A DNA stretch of 14,957 bases, taken from NCBI GenBank assembly GCA_050116035.1, contig JASFPJ010000046.1, forward strand, positions 1 to 14,957, in the 5' to 3' direction. The position numbers were made by a program, and so were the translations under genes. The DNA comes from SOIA01 sp050116035. GTDB lineage: Bacteria; Acidobacteriota; Aminicenantia; Aminicenantales; Aminicenantaceae. Below, piece after piece: positions 6,362 to 13,720 of this stretch. Every line of letters begins with the position of its first letter. The stretch's first letter is position 1. The notes under the pieces are model-generated. The model saw nothing but the letters and a program-made list of their open reading frames with translations, was not told where the DNA came from and did no database searches.

Positions 6362-9300
6362 TGATGGAAGAAAGGCATTCTATGGGAGGAAAACCAAAAG
6401 TTGATTTTGACCGGGTGAGAATCAGTATTGCCTCTCCGGAAAAAGTGAAAAGCTGGTCTTGGGGAGAGGTGACCAAGCCTGAAACCATCAATTACAGGAC
6501 CTTTAAGCCAGAAAAAGACGGCCTTTTTTGTGCCAAGATATTCGGCCCCATAAACGATTATGAGTGCCTCTGTGGAAAATACAAGAGGATGAAATACAGG
6601 GGAATAATTTGCGAACGATGCGGTGTTGAAGTGACCAAATCCAAGGTTCGTCGAGAACGGATGGCTCATATTGAATTGGCCTCTCCTGTAGCTCATATCT
6701 GGTTTTTTAAAGGGACTCCGAGCCGAATTGGCCTTGTGCTTGACCTTTCCATAAAGGATTTAGAGAAGGTGTTGTACTTTGAATCTCATATCGTCACTGA
6801 CCCCGGGGAAACTCCGTTGCGAGAAAGGCAGCTCCTTACTGAAGAAGAGTTCAAGGATGCCCAGGAAAAATACGGTGACGATTTTAAAGCTTCCATCGGC
6901 GCCGAAGCGATTAAAAAGCTTCTTGAGCGAATCAACATCAAAAAAGAAGCGGAGAGCCTGAAAGAACTGATGAAAGTAGACGCTTCTCAACAGCGGAAGC
7001 TGCGTTATGCAAAAAGATTAAGAGTCTTTAAGGCTCTCAGGATGTCAGGTAATCATCCCGATTGGATGATCCTGGATGTCATTCCTGTTATTCCTCCAGA
7101 TTTAAGACCTTTAGTCCGACTGGATGGAGGACGGTTTGCCACGTCTGATTTAAATGATCTGTATCGGAGGGTCATCAACCGGAATAACAGGTTAAAAAAA
7201 TTGATCGAACTCAAGGCCCCTGAGCTCATTATCCGTAACGAAAAGAGGATGCTGCAAGAGGCTGTGGATGCGCTTTTTGATAACGGAAAGAGGGGACGAG
7301 TCCATTTAGGCGCCAACCGAAGGCCTCTTAAATCTCTGAGTGAGGCCCTCAGAGGAAAACAGGGAAGGTTTCGCCAGAACCTTCTCGGGAAGCGTGTTGA
7401 TTATTCGGGTCGATCTGTTATTGTTGTCGGCCCTGAGCTTAGATTGAATCAGTGTGGATTGCCGAAAAAAATGGCTTTGGAGTTATTTAAGCCATTCATA
7501 TTCCATAAGTTAGAAAAAGAAGGGTTAGTTCCGAGTGTGAAGGTTGCAAGGGAGTGGCATGAGCAGGAGAGACCTGAAGTGTGGGATTACCTCGAGGAAG
7601 TGGTTAAAGAACATCCAATTCTTTTAAATCGAGCTCCCACTCTTCATCGTTTGGGTATCCAGGCGTTTGAGCCGATATTGGTTGAAGGCAAGGCGATTCA
7701 GATCCATCCGCTCGTCTGCGCGGCTTTTAACGCTGATTTTGATGGTGACCAGATGGCCGTTCACATCCCTCTCTCTGTTGAGGCGCAGGTTGAAGCGCAG
7801 ACACTGATGCTTTCGACGCAAAACATCCTTTCTCCTGCCCATGGTCGGCCCCTTGCTATTCCCAGTCAGGACATGGTCTTAGGCTGTTATTATCTGACCC
7901 TAGAAAAGAAAGGAAAAAAGGGAGAAGGACGCATCTTTGGTACTGAAGAGGAAGTATTACTGGCCTTGGAAAATAAAGAGGTGACTCTTCATTCGCTGGT
8001 CAAATTGCGTTTCAAGGGTTCATTCATGAACCTTTCCGTTTATTATGATGACCAGGCAGTCATGACATGTCCTGTGACAGAGCTCGATAATCAACTCATA
8101 GAGACAACTCCCGGGCGGATAATATTCAACTCCATTCTTCCCGAAGGAATTCCCTATATTAATGGAATGTTGAGGAAGAAAGGGCTTGAGAGCCTGGTTT
8201 TTTATGCGTATTTAAAAGTCGGGCACGAGCCGACTATTGATATTCTGGACAAGATGAAGGAGTTGGGTTTCAATTATGCCACATATGCAGGTTTCTCTCT
8301 GGGGATTGATGATTTTGTCATCCCGAAAGAGAAAAGTGAATTAGTGGAGAGAGCCGAGAAAGAAGTCCAGAGAATAGAAAAGCTGTACAAGGAAGGAACG
8401 ATTTCGGCTGGAGAACGCTTCAACAGAGTCGTCGAGATATGGGGTTCTGTTACGGATAAAGTCTCCAGCGCGATGATAGAGCGAATGCGGAGGTTAAGCC
8501 TTGAAGGGAAAGAATTGAATTCTCTCTTCGTGATGGCTGATTCGGGCTCAAGAGGAAACAAACAGCAAATCCGCCAGTTGGCTGGAATGCGGGGATTGAT
8601 GAGTAAACCTTCTGGTGAGATCATTGAGACTCCGATCGTATCCAACTTAAGAGAAGGGCTAAATGTTTTGCAGTACTTCATATCCACTCATGGTGCTCGG
8701 AAGGGATTGGCGGACACGGCGTTGAAGACTGCGAACTCCGGTTATTTAACTCGTAAACTGGTGGATGTCTCGCAGGAGGTGATCATCGATGAGGAAGACT
8801 GTGGAACGCTGAAAGGTGTCAATGTGTCCGCTATTGTCGAGAATGGCGAACTCATCGAACCCTTTGTGGATAGAATCATCGGCAGAACATCGTTGGAGAG
8901 AGTCCGCCATCCGGATACGGATGAGGTCATTGTGGATACGAACGAAGAAATTACTGAGGAGATTGCCCAGAAGTTTCAGGAATTGGGAATTGAAATGGTA
9001 AGGGTGCGTTCACTGCTGACGTGTGAATCGAAGAGAGGCGTGTGCAAGCTGTGTTATGGACGCAATATGTCAACTGGTGCCCCTGTTGAGATGGGAGAAG
9101 CTGTTGGGATAATCGCGGCTCAATCTATCGGAGAGCCGGGCACTCAGCTGACAATGAGGACATTCCATGTGGGAGGGATTGCGATGCGGGGAGCCGAAAA
9201 GTCCAAGCTTGAAGCTAAAAATGACGGATCTGTGAAATTCAATAACCTGAAATACGTGCTCGATAAAGATGACTCTCTGATCGTGGTTAACAGGAACGCC

Positions 9301-10509
9301 AACCTCGCTATCCTTGACCATCGAGGAAGAGAAGTTGAGCATTATCAAGTTCCTTACGGAGCAAAGATATTACTCAAGGACGGGGAAGAGGTCAAAGCCA
9401 GACAGCAATTTGCGGAATGGGATCCATTCAGTACTTTCATCCTGACCGAGGAATCTGGAGTCGTCCGCTTTCATGATGTCGCTCTCGGAGTGACCATGGA
9501 AGAGATTCAGGATGAATTCACGGGATTAGTGACACGGTCGATTATTGAACCAAAAGACGAGAAGATGCAGCCCCGAATCGAGATTATCTCTCAAAGGAAG
9601 AAAGATGATAAGGGCCGACCTATCGTGCTCAGAAAGTACTTTCTCCCTTCAGGAGCTAACCTTGAGGTTAACGACCAGGATAAGATTTATGCGGGAGATA
9701 TCCTGGCCAAGATTCCGCGGGAGGTGGCCCGAACAAAAGATATCACCGGAGGTCTGCCTCGAGCTGAGGAACTCTTTGAGGCCCGAAAGCCGAAAATGCC
9801 CGCTGTCATCTCTGAGATTGATGGAATGGTGGAGGTCGGAGGTCTTGTGAGAGGTTTAAGGAAGCTGATAGTGAAAAATGAAAGAGGCGGAGAGAAGGAA
9901 TATTTTGCTCCCAAGGGAGCCCATTTGAGTATCGCTGAAGGTGAGAGGGTAAAGGCGGGGACTGCATTGATGGACGGGCCTGTTAATCCTCATGATATCT
10001 TGAAAGTTCTTGGGGAAAAGGAGCTGGCCGAGTATCTTCTGAGGGAAGTCCAGGCGGTTTACAGGCTGCAGGGAGTCCACATCAATGACAAACATATCGA
10101 GATCATCATCCGGCAGATGTTGCGGTGGGTCAAAGTTGAGGAAGTTGGAGATACAGAGTTTCTGGTCGATGAGCAGATTGATAAATTTGTATTCCAGGCC
10201 GAGAACGAGAAAGTCATACAAAAAGGGGGAAAACCGGCAAAAGCCAGGCCTCTCCTTCTGGGAATCACTAAGAGCGCTTTAAGCACAGAAAGCTTTATAT
10301 CTGCAGCGTCATTCCAGGAGACAACCCGAGTGTTGACAGAGGCGAGTCTTTACGGAAAAGTTGACCACCTGAGGCGTCTCAAAGAGAATATCATCATGGG
10401 CAGGCTGATACCTGCTGGAACTGGATATAAATTTTATAGAAATGTGGAGTTGAAGGTAGAAAAAGAGGAGGAGGCTGAGAAGGAATTAGACCTCCAGCTT
10501 CAGCGCTAG
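6361..10509 (+). CDS. rpoC: DNA-directed RNA polymerase subunit beta'
   Basis: This is a full-length beta' of 1382 residues (E. coli 1407). The N-terminal zinc-binding domain has C69, C71, C84 and C87 (YECLCGKYKR...CERCGVEV). The catalytic loop NADFDGDQM is at 457-465, with the three Mg-binding Asp at 459, 461 and 463. The second zinc site is C814, C888, C895 and C898, the same numbers as in E. coli. The trigger loop starts at QLTMRTFHVGG and is split by an insertion of about 185 residues (about 942-1126), equivalent to E. coli SI3, before DITGGLPRAEELFEARKPK resumes it. The start is either ATG 6361 (overlapping the rpoB TAA by one base, 4 nt after GGAG) or ATG 6364 (7 nt after it). They differ by one Met and cannot be separated here. 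No terminator follows the TAG, so readthrough into rpsL is likely. Confidence 0.98.
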   Translation: MMEERHSMGGKPKVDFDRVRISIASPEKVKSWSWGEVTKPETINYRTFKPEKDGLFCAKIFGPINDYECLCGKYKRMKYRGIICERCGVEVTKSKVRRERMAHIELASPVAHIWFFKGTPSRIGLVLDLSIKDLEKVLYFESHIVTDPGETPLRERQLLTEEEFKDAQEKYGDDFKASIGAEAIKKLLERINIKKEAESLKELMKVDASQQRKLRYAKRLRVFKALRMSGNHPDWMILDVIPVIPPDLRPLVRLDGGRFATSDLNDLYRRVINRNNRLKKLIELKAPELIIRNEKRMLQEAVDALFDNGKRGRVHLGANRRPLKSLSEALRGKQGRFRQNLLGKRVDYSGRSVIVVGPELRLNQCGLPKKMALELFKPFIFHKLEKEGLVPSVKVAREWHEQERPEVWDYLEEVVKEHPILLNRAPTLHRLGIQAFEPILVEGKAIQIHPLVCAAFNADFDGDQMAVHIPLSVEAQVEAQTLMLSTQNILSPAHGRPLAIPSQDMVLGCYYLTLEKKGKKGEGRIFGTEEEVLLALENKEVTLHSLVKLRFKGSFMNLSVYYDDQAVMTCPVTELDNQLIETTPGRIIFNSILPEGIPYINGMLRKKGLESLVFYAYLKVGHEPTIDILDKMKELGFNYATYAGFSLGIDDFVIPKEKSELVERAEKEVQRIEKLYKEGTISAGERFNRVVEIWGSVTDKVSSAMIERMRRLSLEGKELNSLFVMADSGSRGNKQQIRQLAGMRGLMSKPSGEIIETPIVSNLREGLNVLQYFISTHGARKGLADTALKTANSGYLTRKLVDVSQEVIIDEEDCGTLKGVNVSAIVENGELIEPFVDRIIGRTSLERVRHPDTDEVIVDTNEEITEEIAQKFQELGIEMVRVRSLLTCESKRGVCKLCYGRNMSTGAPVEMGEAVGIIAAQSIGEPGTQLTMRTFHVGGIAMRGAEKSKLEAKNDGSVKFNNLKYVLDKDDSLIVVNRNANLAILDHRGREVEHYQVPYGAKILLKDGEEVKARQQFAEWDPFSTFILTEESGVVRFHDVALGVTMEEIQDEFTGLVTRSIIEPKDEKMQPRIEIISQRKKDDKGRPIVLRKYFLPSGANLEVNDQDKIYAGDILAKIPREVARTKDITGGLPRAEELFEARKPKMPAVISEIDGMVEVGGLVRGLRKLIVKNERGGEKEYFAPKGAHLSIAEGERVKAGTALMDGPVNPHDILKVLGEKELAEYLLREVQAVYRLQGVHINDKHIEIIIRQMLRWVKVEEVGDTEFLVDEQIDKFVFQAENEKVIQKGGKPAKARPLLLGITKSALSTESFISAASFQETTRVLTEASLYGKVDHLRRLKENIIMGRLIPAGTGYKFYRNVELKVEKEEEAEKELDLQLQR

Positions 10510-10535
10510 AATTTCCTCTAACTGCCTTTAAAATC

Positions 10536-10564
10536 TTGACATAGCAAGCTGTTTTTGCTATTAT
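10536..10564 (+). promoter_or_regulatory. Sigma70-type promoter upstream of rpsL
   Basis: TTGACA at 10536-10541 is a perfect -35 box. After a 17-nt spacer comes TATTAT at 10559-10564, preceded by TGC (10556-10558), which makes an extended -10. Transcription would start near A10571, giving a leader of about 65 nt before rpsL. It lies 26 nt after the rpoC stop, in the longest gap of the window. It probably gives the S12/S7/EF-G/EF-Tu genes expression beyond the readthrough from rpoC. It is the only convincing promoter I see. Confidence 0.85.
10541..10561. promoter_or_regulatory. Inverted repeat lying between the -35 and -10 boxes
   Basis: ATAGCAA (10541-10547) and TTGCTAT (10555-10561) form a perfect 7-bp dyad with 7-nt spacing. 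It overlaps the last base of the -35 box and the first three bases of the -10 box. The position suits a repressor or activator operator. As RNA from rpoC readthrough it could form a small hairpin, but no T-run follows, so it is not a standard terminator. It may also be chance. Confidence 0.4.
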
Positions 10565-10577
10565 CCACACATTCGTG

Positions 10578-10598
10578 CCGAGCGATTTCTGCCCTCGG
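10578..10598 (+). other. Small possible hairpin in the rpsL leader
   Basis: CCGAG (10578-10582) can pair with CTCGG (10594-10598) around an 11-nt loop in the 5' leader predicted from the promoter upstream. A 5-bp stem is weak evidence. I note it because the leader is the only untranslated space in which a ribosomal-protein feedback site for this operon could lie. Confidence 0.25.
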
Positions 10599-10621
10599 AG
10601 CGGATAAAAAAATCTATTTTT

Positions 10622-10627
10622 GAGGAG
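10622..10627 (+). promoter_or_regulatory. Ribosome binding site deciding the rpsL TTG start
   Basis: GAGGAG stands 8 nt before TTG 10636. The TTG is followed directly by the invariant S12 N-terminus PTVNQLVRKGR. The nearby ATG at 10628 is in another frame, so TTG is the only sensible start. Confidence 0.85.
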
Positions 10628-10635
10628 ATGTTGTA

Positions 10636-11025
10636 TTGCCTACTGTGAACCAGTTGGTCAGAAAAGGCCGCACGTCAAAAAAAGACAAAAGCAAGTCTCC
10701 AGCATTGGATATGTGCCCTCAAAAAAGAGGCGTATGCACGCGAGTTTTTACCACGACACCGAAAAAGCCTAATTCAGCCATGAGAAAAGTGGCTCGAATT
10801 AGATTAACAAATAATGTTGAGGTGACAGGCTATATTCCTGGAATAGGCCATAACCTCCAAGAGCATTCGATCGTTATCATTCGAGGAGGACGTGTTAAGG
10901 ATTTGCCCGGTGTTCGTTACCATGTCATTCGTGGTTCTTTGGACTGCGAAGGAGTCGAAGAGCGGATGAAAGGCAGGTCCAAATACGGAAGTCGAAAGCC
11001 AAAAGGGAAAAAGGTCGCAGAATAA
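10636..11025 (+). CDS. rpsL: 30S ribosomal protein S12 (uS12)
   Basis: This 129-residue protein is a near-standard S12, a decoding-centre protein that monitors codon-anticodon pairing and is the classic streptomycin target. The streptomycin-relevant stretch TTTPKKPNS carries K43 and K44, and GGRVKDLPGVRYH carries K88 and D89; none of these positions shows a known resistance change. D89 is the residue that RimO methylthiolates in E. coli. Initiation is at TTG 10636. The gene sits behind its own strong promoter and is followed by rpsG after 11 nt. E. coli S7 represses its operon by binding a gap of roughly 100 nt between S12 and S7; here the gap is too small to hold that structure. Confidence 0.97.
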   Translation: MPTVNQLVRKGRTSKKDKSKSPALDMCPQKRGVCTRVFTTTPKKPNSAMRKVARIRLTNNVEVTGYIPGIGHNLQEHSIVIIRGGRVKDLPGVRYHVIRGSLDCEGVEERMKGRSKYGSRKPKGKKVAE

Positions 11026-11036
11026 AGGAGTCGAGC

Positions 11037-11507
11037 ATGCCCCGAAGAGGTACAATCAAGAAGAGAAAACCCAGGCCAGACCATTTCTACAGCAGCACTC
11101 TCATATCCAAATTCATAAACACTGTCTTGAAAAAGGGCAAAAAGAGTTTAGCCGAAAAGATTGTTTACAGTGCAATGGATCAGGTTAAAGAAAAGTCAAA
11201 AGAAGATCCACTCAAAATGTTCGAGAAAGCTGTGGAGAATGTGAGGCCAGTGCTCGAGACAAAATCGAGAAGAGTGGGCGGAGCCACTTATCAGGTTCCT
11301 GTGGAAGTTCCTTTGCATCGGTCGAACTCTTTGGCAGTCAGGTGGCTAATCAGGCATGCACGAGAGAGAGCGGGGAAGAGCATGGTCGAAAAACTTTCCG
11401 CAGAGATCATCGATGCGGCGAATAATCGAGGCGGAGCGATCAAAAAAAGAGAAGACACCCATAAAATGGCTGAATCCAATCGGGCTTTTGCTCATTATAG
11501 ATGGTAG
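11037..11507 (+). CDS. rpsG: 30S ribosomal protein S7 (uS7)
   Basis: The 156-residue S7 has the normal length and ends in the typical ESNRAFAHYRW. S7 binds the 3' domain of 16S rRNA, starts assembly of the small-subunit head and lines the E site. Recognisable segments are the N-terminus MPRRGTIKKRKPRPD, the central SRRVGGATYQVPVEV (about 78-92) with its beta-hairpin, and AVRWLIRHARER. The ATG at 11037 has AAAGGAG 6 nt upstream. It follows rpsL by 11 nt and precedes fusA by 51 nt. I see no anomalies. Confidence 0.97.
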   Translation: MPRRGTIKKRKPRPDHFYSSTLISKFINTVLKKGKKSLAEKIVYSAMDQVKEKSKEDPLKMFEKAVENVRPVLETKSRRVGGATYQVPVEVPLHRSNSLAVRWLIRHARERAGKSMVEKLSAEIIDAANNRGGAIKKREDTHKMAESNRAFAHYRW

Positions 11508-11547
11508 TCTCCCTTATAAAGAGAGAGAATTTGATTTTAATACCCAT

Positions 11548-11551
11548 GGAG
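11548..11551 (+). promoter_or_regulatory. Ribosome binding site deciding the fusA TTG start
   Basis: GGAG lies 7 nt before TTG 11559. A second GGAG at 11553-11556 is too close (2 nt). The frame is closed upstream by a TAA at 11538 and has no ATG or GTG between that stop and the EF-G homology, so TTG is the only available standard start. Confidence 0.75.
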
Positions 11552-11558
11552 TGGAGTT

Positions 11559-13655
11559 TTGATAAAAAGACATCCAATCGACAAAGTCAGAAACATCGGC
11601 ATAATGGCCCATATCGATGCGGGGAAGACTACCACAACAGAGCGCATCCTGTACTACACAGGCATCACGTACAAGATGGGAGAGGTGGATGAAGGCACAG
11701 CCGTTATGGATTGGATGGCTCAAGAGCAAGAGCGCGGAATAACCATCACCTCAGCGGCCACCACCTGTTACTGGGAAGACCACCGAATCAACATCATCGA
11801 TACCCCAGGACATGTGGATTTCACGGCTGAAGTCGAACGTTCCCTGAGAGTACTCGATGGAGCCATTGTTATTCTCTGTGGCGTGGGTGGAGTTGAACCT
11901 CAATCAGAAACAGTTTGGCGGCAGGCGGATAGATACCAGGTTCCCAGAATCGTCTACATCAACAAAATGGACAGAGTGGGCGCTGACCTAGGAAAAGCCA
12001 TCAAACAGATGAAGACGAGAATCAACGCGAATCCAGTCGTGATTCAGATGCCGCTAGGAATAGAAGAAGATTTCAGAGGAGTGATTGACCTCGTGGAGAT
12101 GAAAGAGATTGATTGGGGAGATGATTTGTTGGGCACAAAATTTGAGGTGCGAGAGATCTCAGATGAGAATAAAAGAGAGGTCCTGAAAAAAAGAAATGAG
12201 ATGCTAGAGAAACTCAGTGAGACGGATGATGAACTGATGGAAAAGTATCTTGAAGGCGATGAAATATCTTCTGAAGAAATTAAAAGAGCTATTCGGAAAG
12301 GAACACTCTCCCTGGATTTTGTTCCGGTTATTTTCGGGGCTTCCTTCAAGAATAAAGGAGTTCATCCCTTATTGGATGCGGTTGTGGATTATCTGCCTTC
12401 ACCGAAGGATATCCCCTCCATCAAAGGGCATCACCCCCGGACTCTGGATGTAGAAACAAGAAAGGCGTCCGATGAGGAGCCCTTTTCAGCATTAGTGTTT
12501 AAGATAACGAATGATCCTTTTGTGGGCAATCTTTCTTTTTTCCGAGTGTATTCGGGAAAAGCGAAAGTCGGTTCCACGATTTATAATGCCACAAAAGAAG
12601 AGGAAGAAAGAATTGGTCGGCTTCTAGAGATGCATTCCAACAAGAGAAAGGATATTAAAGAGGTGTACGCAGGAGAGATCGCCGCGCTCGGTTCTATGAA
12701 AAATTTATCCACCGGGGATACGCTCTGTGTGCGGAATCATCCTGTTATCCTTGAGTCCATAAATTTTCCTGAGCCCGTCATAGCTGCTCATATCGAGCCA
12801 AAATCTAAAATAGAGCACTCGAAACTAGCTGAGGCATTGGCGAAGCTCACAAAAGAGGACCCCACTTTTCAAGTTAGACAGGACCCCATGACCGGACAGA
12901 CACTCGTCTACGGGATGGGGGAGCTTCATCTGGAAGTCCTCATGGAACGAATGAAGAGAGAATTTGGAGTCAGAGCCAATCTCGGAAGGCCGCAGGTCGC
13001 CTATAAAGAGACGATATCAGGTTCTGCGGAAGGAGAGGGTAAATACATCAAACAAACTGGAGGAAGAGGGCAGTATGGCCACTGCAAGATTGTGGTTGAG
13101 CCGCTCAAAGGCGGAGAGCCTTTTGAATTTAAAGATAGAACAAAGGGAGGAGTCATCCCGAAAGAATTTGTTTCCTCTATAGAGAAAGGCGTAAAGGAAG
13201 CCATGGAAATGGGAGTTTTAGCGGGTTTTCCAGTGACGGATGTGAGAGCCACACTCGTGGACGGCTCTTTCCACGAAATCGATTCCTCCTCTATTGCTTA
13301 TAAAATAGCAGGTTCCTTGGCGTTTAAGGATGCAGCTTCCCGGGCGGAACCCGTGCTCCTTGAGCCCATCATGAATCTTGAAGTCATTTCTCCAGACGAA
13401 TACTTAGGAGACATTGTTGGGGATATCAATGCTCGGCGAGGAAAAATTGAGGAGATGGAAATGAGAGGAAGTTCGAGAGTGATAAAGGCTTTTGTTCCCC
13501 TGGAGGAGATGTTCGGGTACGCCACGACTCTCAGAACATTAACCCAAGGCAGAGGTGTTTTCACGATGGAGTTCCTCCAGTATTCGCCAACACCTGAAGT
13601 GATCAAGGAAGAAATCATTGCGAGAGTAGAAGGGAGAATTCCCGCCCATAGATAG
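11559..13655 (+). CDS. fusA: Elongation factor G
   Basis: This 698-residue EF-G has the standard five-domain length. It is the cytosolic GTPase that drives tRNA-mRNA translocation and, with RRF, ribosome recycling. The G domain carries AHIDAGKT (17-24), the switch I segment QEQERGITITSAATT (55-69), DTPGH (81-85) and NKMD (135-138). Domain II and III markers follow (LSTGDTL; GMGELHLEVLMERM), and then domain IV with GGRGQYGH and the loop SFHEIDSSSIAY near the decoding centre. Domain V ends with a Tyr/Ser/Pro-containing tail (FLQYSPTPEVI). The start is TTG at 11559. Location between rpsG and tuf and intact motifs point to the canonical translocase rather than a divergent EF-G paralogue. Its codon use is mixed and matches rpoB and rpoC: in the first 141 codons only 3 of 16 Ile are ATA. 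Confidence 0.97.
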   Translation: MIKRHPIDKVRNIGIMAHIDAGKTTTTERILYYTGITYKMGEVDEGTAVMDWMAQEQERGITITSAATTCYWEDHRINIIDTPGHVDFTAEVERSLRVLDGAIVILCGVGGVEPQSETVWRQADRYQVPRIVYINKMDRVGADLGKAIKQMKTRINANPVVIQMPLGIEEDFRGVIDLVEMKEIDWGDDLLGTKFEVREISDENKREVLKKRNEMLEKLSETDDELMEKYLEGDEISSEEIKRAIRKGTLSLDFVPVIFGASFKNKGVHPLLDAVVDYLPSPKDIPSIKGHHPRTLDVETRKASDEEPFSALVFKITNDPFVGNLSFFRVYSGKAKVGSTIYNATKEEEERIGRLLEMHSNKRKDIKEVYAGEIAALGSMKNLSTGDTLCVRNHPVILESINFPEPVIAAHIEPKSKIEHSKLAEALAKLTKEDPTFQVRQDPMTGQTLVYGMGELHLEVLMERMKREFGVRANLGRPQVAYKETISGSAEGEGKYIKQTGGRGQYGHCKIVVEPLKGGEPFEFKDRTKGGVIPKEFVSSIEKGVKEAMEMGVLAGFPVTDVRATLVDGSFHEIDSSSIAYKIAGSLAFKDAASRAEPVLLEPIMNLEVISPDEYLGDIVGDINARRGKIEEMEMRGSSRVIKAFVPLEEMFGYATTLRTLTQGRGVFTMEFLQYSPTPEVIKEEIIARVEGRIPAHR

Positions 13656-13705
13656 GTAATAATATGATTTATTATAAATGGAAAAGAGTCATTAACTCAA
13701 AGGAT

Positions 13706-13712
13706 AGGAGGT
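13706..13712 (+). promoter_or_regulatory. Strong ribosome binding site for tuf
   Basis: AGGAGGT matches the anti-Shine-Dalgarno almost fully and stands 8 nt before ATG 13721. An out-of-frame ATG at 13714 lies too near to compete well. The 65-nt fusA-tuf gap otherwise holds an AT-rich stretch (13661-13679) with no matching -35 box. Confidence 0.85.
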
Positions 13713-13720
13713 AATGGAAA

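Noticed and set aside
10541..10561. Intrinsic terminator after rpoC
   Set aside because: The 7-bp stem is AT-rich and is not followed by a run of T, and it overlaps promoter boxes.
11508..11558. Regulatory structure in the rpsG-fusA gap
   Set aside because: Only imperfect CTCCC/GAGAG purine-pyrimidine runs are visible; no stable stem or promoter could be supported.
13661..13679. Promoter or terminator in the fusA-tuf gap (ATTTA-TTA-TAAAT)
   Set aside because: TATTAT/TATAAA-like strings are present but no -35 box lies at a suitable distance, and the AT-only stem is too weak and lacks a T-run for a terminator.
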